A stretch of DNA of 35,175 bases from the NCBI GenBank assembly GCA_964545715.1, contig CAZJHX010000110.1, forward strand, positions 1-35,175, read 5' to 3'. Of the stretch, positions 27,201 through 34,665 are shown piece by piece. The DNA is from CAZJHX01 sp964545715 (lineage in GTDB: Bacteria; Myxococcota_A; UBA9042; GCA-2863065). The stretch's first letter is position 1. Each line of letters opens with the position of its first letter. A program made the position numbers and the translations under genes. A model generated the notes under the pieces. That model was not told the DNA's origin. It made no database searches and saw only the letters and a program-made list of their open reading frames with translations.

Positions 27201-27984
27201 CGGGGAGACAGGACTTGGCCGCGCTCGGGCCGTGCTGGTGCTGACGTCTGGCGGTCCCATCGCTCGTGCGGCGGCCTTCGAATCCAGCTCGATCGGCGTG
27301 CCCCACCTGACGTGCCCGGCCTCGGACGCTGCTCAAACCGCGGCGGCAGTGCAGCGCGTACTCGTACGGGAGGCGATCGAGGCCGCGCGGCTGTGTCGCA
27401 GCGCGCGGGCAGAGCTGGATCAAAAGACCGCGGAGCTGCCGCAGCGCTGGGACGAGCTGACGGAGGCAGAGCAGGCGCTGTGTACCCCGGTCGTGCTGCT
27501 CGGTAACGCTACGGATGCCGGCCTGGTGGCCACGGCGCTGTCGTCGGAGGGACCGATCTGTGTCGCCCTGCTGACCGACGGCAGCGCGCCGTCGTGGCAG
27601 CCGCCGGACGGAGTCTACGTGGCGCACAGCAGCATCGGCGCGGTCGACCACTTCGTCACGTCGGTGCGCGAGGCGCTGAGATTCCCGGGTCCAGCAGCAC
27701 TCACACTGCTGGCGCCCAACCCCCGCACGCAGGGGGTGGCGGACGACGCGGCCGCCTCGCAGGCACGCGACCTGGTGGCGGCGGGGGAGTTCGGGCTGAC
27801 TTGTGCCGATCCGGGCGCCGCGAATGGTTTGCAGGCGCCGCAGACACCCCCGGAGCCCGCGGTCGAAGCGGCGCCGGATCCGTCCGTGCTGGCGGCGCAT
27901 CGGGCGTCCTGGACTGCGGAGATCGAGGCGCGCGTGGCACGCAATCTACTGACCCTCGCCGGCTATTACGAGACGACCCATTGA
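24229..27984 (+). CDS. Large PFOR-like Fe-S protein with degenerate thiamine site
   Basis: A 1251-residue protein inserted between rnfB and rnfC. Residues ~40-185 follow PFOR domain I, residues ~277-430 domain II (KATTVAVGIGAG), and ~455-560 may match domain III. Two ferredoxin motifs, C666/C669/C672/C676 and C801/C804/C807/C811, stand about 125 residues apart, much wider than in ordinary PFOR. The C-terminal part (~1085-1175) resembles domain VI: VVLLGNATDAGLV where PFOR has a GDGWAYDIG loop, and VYVAHSSIGAVDHF near 1129 where PFOR has VYVAQVAMGAN. The GDG and NTGGQ thiamine motifs are absent. The ATG at 24229 is chosen for AGGAG before it; longer frames run antisense-like into rnfB. It may be an electron-transfer or scaffold protein derived from PFOR rather than an enzyme. 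Confidence 0.85.
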   Translation: MGRLRDVLSRLGLDHGAADELPVGAVASSGREAVIAVEKRIQSTWIGDPLGADRTRPADALAAALGEALCGVRVSTWLEGPQVAGAVDVLAMAVGRSAPMTIYAAPSAPVRHATGGTASHEALHVLAGTGAIVLVAGTVQELIDLAVAARHIAERALIPVVVGLDAERVGNCVQDVSIPTQSQLTPLVGQATDSVESSGAVQLELLGRWRRRVPRWLNIDRPAGLGGPADPITGAMGAVARRIYCGDRLPGTVRRGLARTSEQLGRELGTVNWRGPLKATTVAVGIGAGAALAGELALRTSDGFGALAITCLAPLPTAAILSHLGRADRVAVLERVAPPLHGEPPLATAIRATTSMALENARTAGQAFPALPSWPSEQAPSIVSTPYGAGGLPLSAAALRTVLSGTKAPAVGLVTGELSADYPKRQAKLGDVIANHGPLWRLGPARSKDEQADDRVMVAVPVPVGSSLARVLLDGAALHVRCDTEWRSGAWWQVVVASTARIPELGEQATVDEWSVSPEDTEHADDHLLGAMARLVCDRLRPEARDRMLAAAFEAQCSDNDPALIARTAAFTAGLDDARPVAPVVVDAAPEGLPMEVRRHKAVDGLLGNLPVFWDTIGAPLRDGRADLLAAEPALTAGITPPLSAALGVRPPAANRPLPVLQTELCTGCGDCWTACPDSAIGAVALSFKALIDGGIAAAEGQAAGSLRSLSKKVAARATTDFGQAETAPATAAGALEPALVSLIAKLPEKRRGALTDGCAPLIDALGALPIVRAAPFFEASRADRPDDAEILGLTVDPSTCKGCGACVAACEPGALTAQDRTVDIVAAARTAHQARERLPDTGGATLERVRQDDRVGEAAATLLSRHCTASVYGRDDVEPGSGPKHALRLLLATIEAVRQPAIARHVEDVHTLRETLGGRIRDALIDALPSNDIELLAVGLRGLRESDQRLSSLAGRFEKAHAGGRIDIVTLRRIVAMAGKLSTREWLLPTGETGLGRARAVLVLTSGGPIARAAAFESSSIGVPHLTCPASDAAQTAAAVQRVLVREAIEAARLCRSARAELDQKTAELPQRWDELTEAEQALCTPVVLLGNATDAGLVATALSSEGPICVALLTDGSAPSWQPPDGVYVAHSSIGAVDHFVTSVREALRFPGPAALTLLAPNPRTQGVADDAAASQARDLVAAGEFGLTCADPGAANGLQAPQTPPEPAVEAAPDPSVLAAHRASWTAEIEARVARNLLTLAGYYETTH

Positions 27985-29312
27985 GCCACACGCAGCCCAC
28001 ATTTCGGCACGGGATCCACCCCCCCGACCGCAAAGATCTGACCGCTGGCCTTGCAGTCCAGCGCATGCCGTTTGTGGAGCGGTATCTGCTGCCTGTCGGG
28101 CAGCACATCGGGGCGCCGGCCAAGCCGGTTGTGGCCATCGGGGATCGCGTCACGCGCGGACAGCTGATCGCCGCCCCGGGCGGATGGGTGTCGACCGGCC
28201 TGCACAGCCCGGTAACGGGCCGGGTGACAGCGATCGGCCCCGTCCGACATCCCAATGGGGGGCTGGTCGACGGCCTTGAGATCACAGCGGATCCGTACGC
28301 CACGCAGCGGCTGGATGCGACCGGGTCGGACGGCCCCACTGATTGGGCGGACGCCCGCGCCTTTGCGGAGTGCGTACAGCAGGGCGGGCTTGTCGGGCTG
28401 GGGGGCGCCGCGTTCCCCTCGCACGTCAAATACGTGCTGCCCGAAGGTAAGCGGTGCGATCACCTCGTGCTGAACGGCTGCGAGTGCGAGCCGTATCTGA
28501 CGTGTGATCACCGCACGATGGTAGAGCGACCGGACGCGGTAGTGCGCGGGATCCGGCTGCTGGCGCCGGTTCTGGGTGCAAGTCGGGTCACGATCGGTGT
28601 CGAGCGCAACAAAGAGGACGCGATCGTCGCGCTGCGCGCCGCGGTCGGCGATGTGGGCGACATCGAGGTGGTCGGGCTGCAGGTCAAGTATCCGCAGGGC
28701 GCCGAGAAGATGCTGATCCAGGCGATCCTGCAGCAGCAGGTGCCGGCCGGCGGGCTGCCGCTCGATCTGGGCATCGTGGTCAACAACGTCGGTACGATGG
28801 CGGCGCTGGGAGACTGGCTGGACCGCGGCGTGCCCCTCATCGAGCGCCTGGTGACGGTGTCGGGCCCGGGCGTCACGCGTCCGGGCAACCTGTTGGTGCC
28901 TATCGGGACCCCGGTGCGCGACGTGCTGGAGCACTGCGGCGGCCTGCGCAAAGAGACCTGCCAGGTCGTGATGGGCGGGCCCATGATGGGGTCCGCGCTG
29001 ATGAGCCTGGACGCGCCGGTGCTGAAGGGAACAAGCGGCCTGCTGGCGTTCACGGAAGCGGAGACCGGGCTGCCGACGGAGTACACGTGCGTGCGGTGCG
29101 GCCGCTGTCTGGAGGCCTGCGCAAACTTCCTGAACCCATCGCGGCTGGGACGCCTGGCGCGGCTGGGACGCTATGACGAGATGGAGAAGTGGTTCGTAAA
29201 GGACTGCATGGAGTGCGGCGCCTGCTCGTTCTCGTGCCCCTCGGGCATCCCGATCGTGCAGCTGGTCCGGGCCGCCAAGGCGGCGATCCGAAAGCGTGAG
29301 CGCGACGCGTGA
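27981..29312 (+). CDS. rnfC: RnfC, NADH/FMN-binding subunit of the Rnf complex
   Basis: A 443-residue RnfC. The N-terminal FRHGIHPPDRK and QHIGAPAKPVV segments are diagnostic. GLVGLGGAAFPSHVK (137-151) lies in the FMN/NADH Rossmann domain. Two ferredoxin motifs close the protein: C370/C373/C376/C380 and C409/C412/C415/C419. The only start that keeps the conserved N-terminus is TTG at 27981, overlapping the previous stop as TTGA; the next ATG would remove about 28 conserved residues. It exchanges electrons with NAD(H) on the cytoplasmic face. Confidence 0.93.
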   Translation: MSHTQPTFRHGIHPPDRKDLTAGLAVQRMPFVERYLLPVGQHIGAPAKPVVAIGDRVTRGQLIAAPGGWVSTGLHSPVTGRVTAIGPVRHPNGGLVDGLEITADPYATQRLDATGSDGPTDWADARAFAECVQQGGLVGLGGAAFPSHVKYVLPEGKRCDHLVLNGCECEPYLTCDHRTMVERPDAVVRGIRLLAPVLGASRVTIGVERNKEDAIVALRAAVGDVGDIEVVGLQVKYPQGAEKMLIQAILQQQVPAGGLPLDLGIVVNNVGTMAALGDWLDRGVPLIERLVTVSGPGVTRPGNLLVPIGTPVRDVLEHCGGLRKETCQVVMGGPMMGSALMSLDAPVLKGTSGLLAFTEAETGLPTEYTCVRCGRCLEACANFLNPSRLGRLARLGRYDEMEKWFVKDCMECGACSFSCPSGIPIVQLVRAAKAAIRKRERDA

Positions 29313-30328
29313 GACGCGACTCGACCAGTCCGCTGCGCGTGATGACCGCGCCGTTTTTGCAAGGTGGCGTCACCACGCCGCGCCTGATGTTGGACGTGAT
29401 CTGGGCGCTGGCGCCCGTCGTGGCCGCCGCGGTGTGGACGTTTGGGATCAGCGCGCTGCTGGTCTTGACGGCGGCCGTCGCGGGTGCGGTCGGCGCGGAG
29501 TGGCTGACCACGGCGGTGCGACCGCGCAAGCAGGTGCTGCACGACTTCAGCGCACCGCTCACCGGCGTCCTGCTCGGCCTCACGCTACCGCCGGCGTTTC
29601 CGCTGTGGATGGCGTTTCTGGGCGGCGCCGTCGCGATAGGTCTGGGCAAGGCGATCTGGGGCGGGCTGGGCCACAACCTCTTCAACCCGGCGCTGGTCGG
29701 GCGCGCCTTTTTGCAGGCCGCCTTTCCGTCGGCGATCACCACCTGGTCGGACCCGCGCGCGGGCCAGGGCCTGCTGGCTGTCGACTCGGCGACGTTCGGC
29801 GTCCCGATGCTGCACACCGAGGTCGACGCGATCTCGGGCGCAACCCCCCTTGGCGCGATGAAATTCGAGAGCCAGGGCACCGACCTGTGGGACCTGCTAA
29901 TCGGCAATACGGGCGGCTCCCTGGGCGAGACGTGCGCCATCTTGATCATCTTTGCGGGTCTGTTTCTGGCGTGGCGACGCACGTTCGACTGGCGGATCCC
30001 CGTCTCCATTCTGGGGACCGTCGCCGCATTCAGCGCGGTGCTGCACCTCCTCTCTCCCGAGGTCTATCCCGGCCCCGGCTTCATGCTGCTCAGCGGCGGA
30101 CTGCTGTTCGGGACCATCTATATGGCGACGGATCCCGTCACGTCTCCGCTGGCCCCGACCGGTGCCTGGATCTTCGGCTTCGGCATCGGCGTGCTGGTGG
30201 TGCTGATCCGCTTGTGGGGAGGTCTGCCCGAGGGCGTGATGTACGCGATCCTGCTGATGAACGCGGCGACTCCACATATCGAGCGCTACACACAGCCCAG
30301 GCCGTTCGGGCGGCAGGGCAGCCAATGA
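29309..30328 (+). CDS. rnfD: RnfD, membrane subunit with covalent FMN site
   Basis: A 339-residue protein with about nine TM helices. The conserved GLGHNLFNPALVGRAF stretch precedes DAISGATPLG, where Thr179 (SGAT, 176-179) is the expected covalent FMN attachment residue. The GTG start overlaps the rnfC stop (GTGA). It forms part of the electron path across the membrane and the likely ion channel of Rnf. Confidence 0.95.
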   Translation: MRRDSTSPLRVMTAPFLQGGVTTPRLMLDVIWALAPVVAAAVWTFGISALLVLTAAVAGAVGAEWLTTAVRPRKQVLHDFSAPLTGVLLGLTLPPAFPLWMAFLGGAVAIGLGKAIWGGLGHNLFNPALVGRAFLQAAFPSAITTWSDPRAGQGLLAVDSATFGVPMLHTEVDAISGATPLGAMKFESQGTDLWDLLIGNTGGSLGETCAILIIFAGLFLAWRRTFDWRIPVSILGTVAAFSAVLHLLSPEVYPGPGFMLLSGGLLFGTIYMATDPVTSPLAPTGAWIFGFGIGVLVVLIRLWGGLPEGVMYAILLMNAATPHIERYTQPRPFGRQGSQ

Positions 30329-30927
30329 CCGACGCGACCACCACGCCGGCGGCCGAGCCCACCACGGCCCGGTTGGCGCTGACGCTGGCCTTTGCGGGCG
30401 TGGTCTCCGGCCTTGTGTTGGTGGGAGTGTATGAGATGACCGCGCCGGTGATCGCGGCGAATCGTGCTGAGGCCCTGCGGGTCGCGGTGCTGGAGGTGCT
30501 GCCGGGCGCGACGCGCATGGAGCGCAGGGAGGACGGCGACGAAGCGGTCTACGCGGGCTATGACGACTCCGACAGTCTGGTCGGCTATGCGGTGCCGGCC
30601 CAGGGACCGGGTTTTCAAGACACGATCCGCCTGATCTTCGGCTACAGCCCGTCCAAGGACCGGATCGTGGGCATGGCGATTCTGGAGAGCAAGGAGACCC
30701 CGGGCCTGGGCGACAAGATCTACAAAGACCAGGCCTTTCTGAGTCAGTTCGAAGACCTGGGTGTCGAGCCCGAGGTCACGCCGGTGAAGCCCGGTACGCG
30801 CAGCAAGGTCCACGAGGTCGACACGATCAGCGGCGCCACCATCTCTGCAAAAGCGGTCTGCGCGATCATCAACACCGGACTGCAGCGGTGGCTCGAGCAC
30901 CTGCGCACGGCGGAGAAGACGCCATGA
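30325..30927 (+). CDS. rnfG: RnfG, extracytoplasmic FMN-binding subunit
   Basis: A 200-residue subunit with one N-terminal TM helix (~18-37). ETPGLGDKI is at 124-132 and the FMN-binding motif SGATIS at 169-174, with Thr172 as the expected covalent FMN site. The frame is open far upstream in the shadow of rnfD, but the ATG at 30325 overlaps the rnfD stop (ATGA) and gives the family length. It relays electrons on the outer face of the membrane. Confidence 0.95.
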   Translation: MTDATTTPAAEPTTARLALTLAFAGVVSGLVLVGVYEMTAPVIAANRAEALRVAVLEVLPGATRMERREDGDEAVYAGYDDSDSLVGYAVPAQGPGFQDTIRLIFGYSPSKDRIVGMAILESKETPGLGDKIYKDQAFLSQFEDLGVEPEVTPVKPGTRSKVHEVDTISGATISAKAVCAIINTGLQRWLEHLRTAEKTP

Positions 30928-31538
30928 ACACGCGCCGAGAGCTGAAGCCGCGCGAGGAGTTCGTCAAGGGGCTGTGGGACGAGAACCCGGTCTTCATCAG
31001 CGTGCTCGGCATGTGCCCCATGCTGGCGGTGACCAACACGGCGGTCAACGCGGTGGTGATGGCCGGCGCGACACTGTTCGTGCTGACCGGCTCCAGCCTG
31101 CTGGTCTCGCTGCTGCGACGACACATCCCCAAGCAGGTGCGCATCAGCTGCTACATCATCATCATCGCCACGTTTGTGACGGTGGCCGACATGACCCTGA
31201 TGGCGTATACGCCGGCGCTGCACAAGGAGCTGGGCGCCTTTATCGCCCTCATCGTGGTCAACTGCCTGATCCTGGGCCGGCAGGAGGCCTTTGCCTCCAA
31301 ACATCGACCGACGCTGGCGCTGGCGGACGCGCTAGGGATGGGCGCAGGCTTTGCCTTTGCGCTGCTGTTGTTGGGCGCAACGCGGGAGATTCTGGGCTTC
31401 GGCACGCTGTTTGGCATCGCCGTCTTCGGCGCGGGCTTCGAGCCGTGGGTCGTGATGATCCTGCCGCCGGGCGGGTTTCTGACCCTGGGGCTGATCCTGT
31501 TGGCGCTCAACCGGATCGCGGGGAGAACGCCGGCATGA
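30924..31538 (+). CDS. rnfE: RnfE, membrane subunit
   Basis: A 204-residue protein with six predicted TM helices. GMCPMLAVT (Cys31) and VVNCLILGRQEAFAS (Cys114) are the conserved cysteines that, with two from RnfA, hold an iron-sulfur centre in the membrane. The ATG at 30924 overlaps the rnfG stop (ATGA). Confidence 0.96.
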   Translation: MNTRRELKPREEFVKGLWDENPVFISVLGMCPMLAVTNTAVNAVVMAGATLFVLTGSSLLVSLLRRHIPKQVRISCYIIIIATFVTVADMTLMAYTPALHKELGAFIALIVVNCLILGRQEAFASKHRPTLALADALGMGAGFAFALLLLGATREILGFGTLFGIAVFGAGFEPWVVMILPPGGFLTLGLILLALNRIAGRTPA

Positions 31539-32116
31539 ACGAGAGCCTGCTCTGGATCTTTGTCAGCGCCCTGCTGGTAAATAACTTCACGCTGTCCTAT
31601 TTCCTGGGGCTGTGCCCGTTTTTCGGCGTGTCCGCGCGCATCGATACGGCGCTGCGAATGGGCCTGGCCAATATCTTCGTCATGGTGATCACGGCGCTGT
31701 GCGCGTGGGCGCTGAACACCTTCGTGCTCGTCCACGCCCCCTATCTGCGTCTCATCAGCTTCATCGTGGTCATCGCGTCCACGGTCCAGTTTGTGGAGAT
31801 GCTGATCAAGAAGCTGTCCCCTGCCCTGTTTCGCGCGCTGGGCATCTTCCTGCCGCTGATCACGACCAACTGCGCGATCCTGGGCTTGGCGCTGTTTCAG
31901 ACCAGTCGCGGCTACGGGCTGGTGCAGGGGCTGGTCTACGCGCTGGGCGCCGGCGCGGGGCTGACCCTGGCGCTGGTCTTGATGGCCGGGCTGCGGGAAG
32001 AGGCGGAGCTGAGCGACATCCCCGCCCTGATCCGGGGCACGGCCATGAACCTGATCATCGCGGGCATCCTGTCCATGGCCTTCATGGGCTTTGCCGGCCT
32101 GTTTTCGGCGGCCTGA
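31535..32116 (+). CDS. rnfA: RnfA, membrane subunit
   Basis: A 193-residue protein with six TM helices, inverted in topology relative to RnfE. LGLCPFFGVS (Cys27) and TTNCAILGLAL (Cys113) supply the other two cysteine ligands of the intramembrane centre. The NNFTLSYFLGLCP opening is diagnostic. The ATG overlaps the rnfE stop, and its own stop overlaps the next small gene by one base (TGATG). Confidence 0.96.
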   Translation: MNESLLWIFVSALLVNNFTLSYFLGLCPFFGVSARIDTALRMGLANIFVMVITALCAWALNTFVLVHAPYLRLISFIVVIASTVQFVEMLIKKLSPALFRALGIFLPLITTNCAILGLALFQTSRGYGLVQGLVYALGAGAGLTLALVLMAGLREEAELSDIPALIRGTAMNLIIAGILSMAFMGFAGLFSAA

Positions 32117-32292
32117 TGTTGGCGCACCTCACCGCGATCACCGCGCTGGGCCTGACGCTGGCCGCCTGGGTCTACCTGCGCCAATGGATGCGCCGGCAGT
32201 CGCCGGGTATACGCGACATCGACGACGGCTGCGTGGGCTGCGCCACGCCGCGCAAGAAGTGCTGCGGCAAGCCTGGTGAATCAAAACGCTGA
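32116..32292 (+). CDS. Small cysteine-tailed membrane protein, NqrM-like in layout
   Basis: A 58-residue protein with one TM helix (~3-20), then a basic stretch and a C-terminal tail with four cysteines (GCVGCATPRKKCCG). It begins inside the rnfA stop, so it is translationally coupled to the Rnf genes. The layout (one TM helix plus four Cys, directly after the genes of the iron-binding membrane subunits) matches NqrM, the maturation factor that helps load iron into NqrD/NqrE, the relatives of RnfE and RnfA. The sequence is not close enough to call it NqrM by eye. FeoB-associated Cys-rich proteins have a similar shape and are the main alternative. Confidence 0.7.
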   Translation: MLAHLTAITALGLTLAAWVYLRQWMRRQSPGIRDIDDGCVGCATPRKKCCGKPGESKR

Positions 32293-32302
32293 TCTAAAAC
32301 AC

Positions 32303-32330
32303 TTTACACTGTAAATATTATTGCTATTCT
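32303..32330 (+). promoter_or_regulatory. Sigma-70-like promoter with overlapping palindrome
   Basis: TTTACA (32303-32308), 16 bases, then TATTCT (32325-32330), in an AT-rich patch that stands out in this GC-rich contig. The -35 box is the left arm of TTTACA-C-TGTAAA (32303-32315), a possible operator. The lipoprotein start follows after AGGGAGG (32368-32374). Confidence 0.55.
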
Positions 32331-32379
32331 CTTCGTGGGAACGGAACTGCGGGCTGGAAGGCCCCGCAGGGAGGCAATG

Positions 32380-34665
32380 ATGTTAAGCGGGCAGTGGACG
32401 GGACGGGTCCCATTGGTCTTGGCGTGTATTTGGCTGGCGGGGTGCTTCTCCGCCGGCGCACCCGATGAGCCGGACGCGCGCGCCTACGCGACAGCGCGCC
32501 TGGCCGCCAACGCAGACGCCTCAGCCGACGCCGACGCCGGCTCGACCACCTGCACGCCGGGCGACAAGGGCTATTGCCACTACCTGGGCGTCTGCAAATC
32601 CGACGGCACCGGCTGCAAATGCGACGACGAGGAGCACCGCAAAAGCGAAGAGCGCTGCGCCGTGTGGCACCCCCAGCTGATCGGGCCGGGGCAGAACTGC
32701 GCGCCAGGCAACGGGCTGTCCTGCAACTACAACGGAGTGTGCGACCCGACCGGGATGTTCTGCATCTGCAGCTCCGAGTGGTGGCATGGCCCGTTCTGCT
32801 CGCTGACCAGCGACAAGTGCCCGGGATACGGCCACCAGGTCGGCGGCTGGCGTGACGACGTCTGCTTCGGCAAGGGCACCTGCGTGCCCAGCGCGGACGA
32901 CCCGAGCGTCGGGGTGTGCGAGTGCGAGCCCGGCGCGACGGGACCGGACTGCAACTCAGCCGATGTTCCCGTCGACCCGGTGGACCCCTGCGATCCGAGC
33001 CCCTGCGCCGACGGGCTGACATGCGAGCTGAGCTGCGCGCAGACGGCGTATCGAGTGCCCCATGCCACGGTCACCGACTGGCAGGGTCCGCCGCAGGAGC
33101 TGGGTTTTGTCGGCGACACGCTCTTTTTCGGGGCGCTCGATCCGGACGAGGAGAAGCTGGGAGTGTGGACCAGCGATGGAACGGAGGCGGGGACGCAGTT
33201 CGTCACGCATCTGGTCCCGCCCGGGGGCGGCAACAACAGCGTCCCCCGTGTGTTCGGCGCGGTGGGCGACCGCGCGATCATCCGCGCCTCGAACCAGGCC
33301 GGGTATATGTGGTCCAGCGACGGGACCGCTGGCGGCACCGGGCTGCTTCAAGCGGCAGACGCGGTCGTGCTGTACGACGACGGCGACACCGCCTGGCTGG
33401 GCGGCCCCGCGCTGTCGACGACCGACGGTACTGCGGCCGGTACCCAGCTGGTTGCGCCGGTCATGTCCGAGGCATTTCACGGTGCTGCGCTGCTGAACGG
33501 AAAGCTGATCTTCGCCGGCAAGGACGCGGACGGAATGGAGCCCTGGGTCAGCGACGGCACCGCAGCCGGCACATTTCAGCTTGCGGATCTGCGAGCCGGC
33601 GCGCCCGGCTCGTCACCGGGTGGCTTCCTCGCGCTGGGCAGCTACGTCCTTTTCGGGGCCGAACAAACCAACGGGCTGCGACAAGTGTGGCGCACAGACG
33701 GGACCGCCGCCGGTACCGAGCTGCTGTCGACGGCCTCGACCACCGTCGACCGGCGGACCAACGGCTTTGCGGTCATGGATGGGGCCGCTTGGTTCGGGTC
33801 CGCACCGACGGCGGGCAACAACTCCTGGTATCGCACCGACGGGACGACGCAAGGAACCGCTTCCGTCGTGGATCTGGGCCCGGACGTCACCGTGGTCGGC
33901 TTTCCGGTAGTGGTCGGTAACCGCTTCTTCTTTCAGGCACATACCCCAGCAGCCGAGTTCGAGCTGTGGGTCAGCGACGGAACGACCGACGGCACCCGTA
34001 TGGTCAAGGACATCGGCCCTGGTGCCGCGTGGGGCGTCGGGCCGAGCAGCAGCATGGTAGCCGGCAAACACGGGCTGTTCTTTGTGGCCAACGACGGCGT
34101 GCACGGACGAGAGCTGTGGCGCTCGGACGGCACGGAGGCCGGCACACTGCTGGTCGCCGATCTCTCGCCGCCGCAGACGGCGCCGTCTGACGCGGTGTTG
34201 CACCTTGCCGTGCGTGGCGACGGCACGGCGTTCTTCTGGTCCTACGTCGGCACTACCCCGGGCGGCCAGAAAGACTACGAGCTGTTCCGCACCGAGCCCA
34301 CCGACGACTGCGTTGCGGTCTGCGTGCCGGAAGATCGCACGACCGGCCATCGTATAGATCCGTCGAGATGGCCGTCGTCCCGCATCGACTTCGAGGTCGA
34401 CGACCGAGACGTGCACGTCCCTGGCGTTCGTCCCGATCGGGAGCGTGACGGGACGCGGTGGCTCATGCGGCGCCAAGGTGAGCTCGATGTGCTCGGCCTG
34501 TGCGGAGCGCGGGATACAGAGCGTGAGCAGCGCGACGAAACCCAGCGCGACGGGTTCTCGATACATGCGACGTGGGGCCATCTCAGCAGCGATCGATCAC
34601 GAATTCATCGAAGGGAGGCTCACCGGTCTCCCACCAGTTGTCCGGGAAGCAGGACACGGTCATGA
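32380..34665 (+). CDS. Surface lipoprotein with EGF-like cysteines and ELWxSDGTxxGT repeats; 3' end suspect
   Basis: A predicted lipoprotein (LAGC, Cys22 from the second ATG). Two ATGs are adjacent (32377 and 32380); the second is better spaced from GGAGG. Residues ~50-220 hold EGF-like cysteine patterns (CSCNYNGVCDP-like, CECEPGATGPDC). Then come about eight repeats of the ELW.SDGT..GT kind, such as WVSDGTAAGTFQL and LWRSDGTEAGTLLV, typical of secreted propeller-like proteins in Myxococcota and relatives. Recognisable sequence ends near 34330 (ELFRTEPTDDCVAVC). The remaining ~100 codons to the TAG-type end at 34665 are Arg-rich and antisense to a signal-peptide gene on the other strand, so the natural C-terminus is probably missing. 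Function unknown. Confidence 0.75.
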   Translation: MLSGQWTGRVPLVLACIWLAGCFSAGAPDEPDARAYATARLAANADASADADAGSTTCTPGDKGYCHYLGVCKSDGTGCKCDDEEHRKSEERCAVWHPQLIGPGQNCAPGNGLSCNYNGVCDPTGMFCICSSEWWHGPFCSLTSDKCPGYGHQVGGWRDDVCFGKGTCVPSADDPSVGVCECEPGATGPDCNSADVPVDPVDPCDPSPCADGLTCELSCAQTAYRVPHATVTDWQGPPQELGFVGDTLFFGALDPDEEKLGVWTSDGTEAGTQFVTHLVPPGGGNNSVPRVFGAVGDRAIIRASNQAGYMWSSDGTAGGTGLLQAADAVVLYDDGDTAWLGGPALSTTDGTAAGTQLVAPVMSEAFHGAALLNGKLIFAGKDADGMEPWVSDGTAAGTFQLADLRAGAPGSSPGGFLALGSYVLFGAEQTNGLRQVWRTDGTAAGTELLSTASTTVDRRTNGFAVMDGAAWFGSAPTAGNNSWYRTDGTTQGTASVVDLGPDVTVVGFPVVVGNRFFFQAHTPAAEFELWVSDGTTDGTRMVKDIGPGAAWGVGPSSSMVAGKHGLFFVANDGVHGRELWRSDGTEAGTLLVADLSPPQTAPSDAVLHLAVRGDGTAFFWSYVGTTPGGQKDYELFRTEPTDDCVAVCVPEDRTTGHRIDPSRWPSSRIDFEVDDRDVHVPGVRPDRERDGTRWLMRRQGELDVLGLCGARDTEREQRDETQRDGFSIHATWGHLSSDRSRIHRREAHRSPTSCPGSRTRS
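34345..34581 (-). pseudogene. N-terminal fragment of a secreted protein, 3' part apparently lost
   Basis: From the ATG at 34581 (or 34566) the frame encodes a convincing signal peptide (ALGFVALLTLCIPRSAQA) and about 50 residues of plausible mature protein. The start lies one base after the stop of the metallophosphoesterase gene, so the two were probably co-transcribed. Beyond about 34345 the frame stays open to 33613, but there it merely mirrors the repeat lipoprotein on the plus strand. I therefore call only the N-terminal part. The left boundary is approximate. No family is recognised. Confidence 0.45.

Noticed and set aside
25491..27260. Minus-strand open frame of 589 codons opposite the PFOR-like gene
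   Set aside because: Ser/Arg/Pro-rich shadow; the plus strand carries two ferredoxin motifs and family-like domains.
33613..34345. Continuation of the signal-peptide gene antisense to the repeat lipoprotein
   Set aside because: The plus strand here encodes clear ELWxSDGTxxGT repeats; the minus reading is their Arg/Ala-rich mirror with no own pattern.
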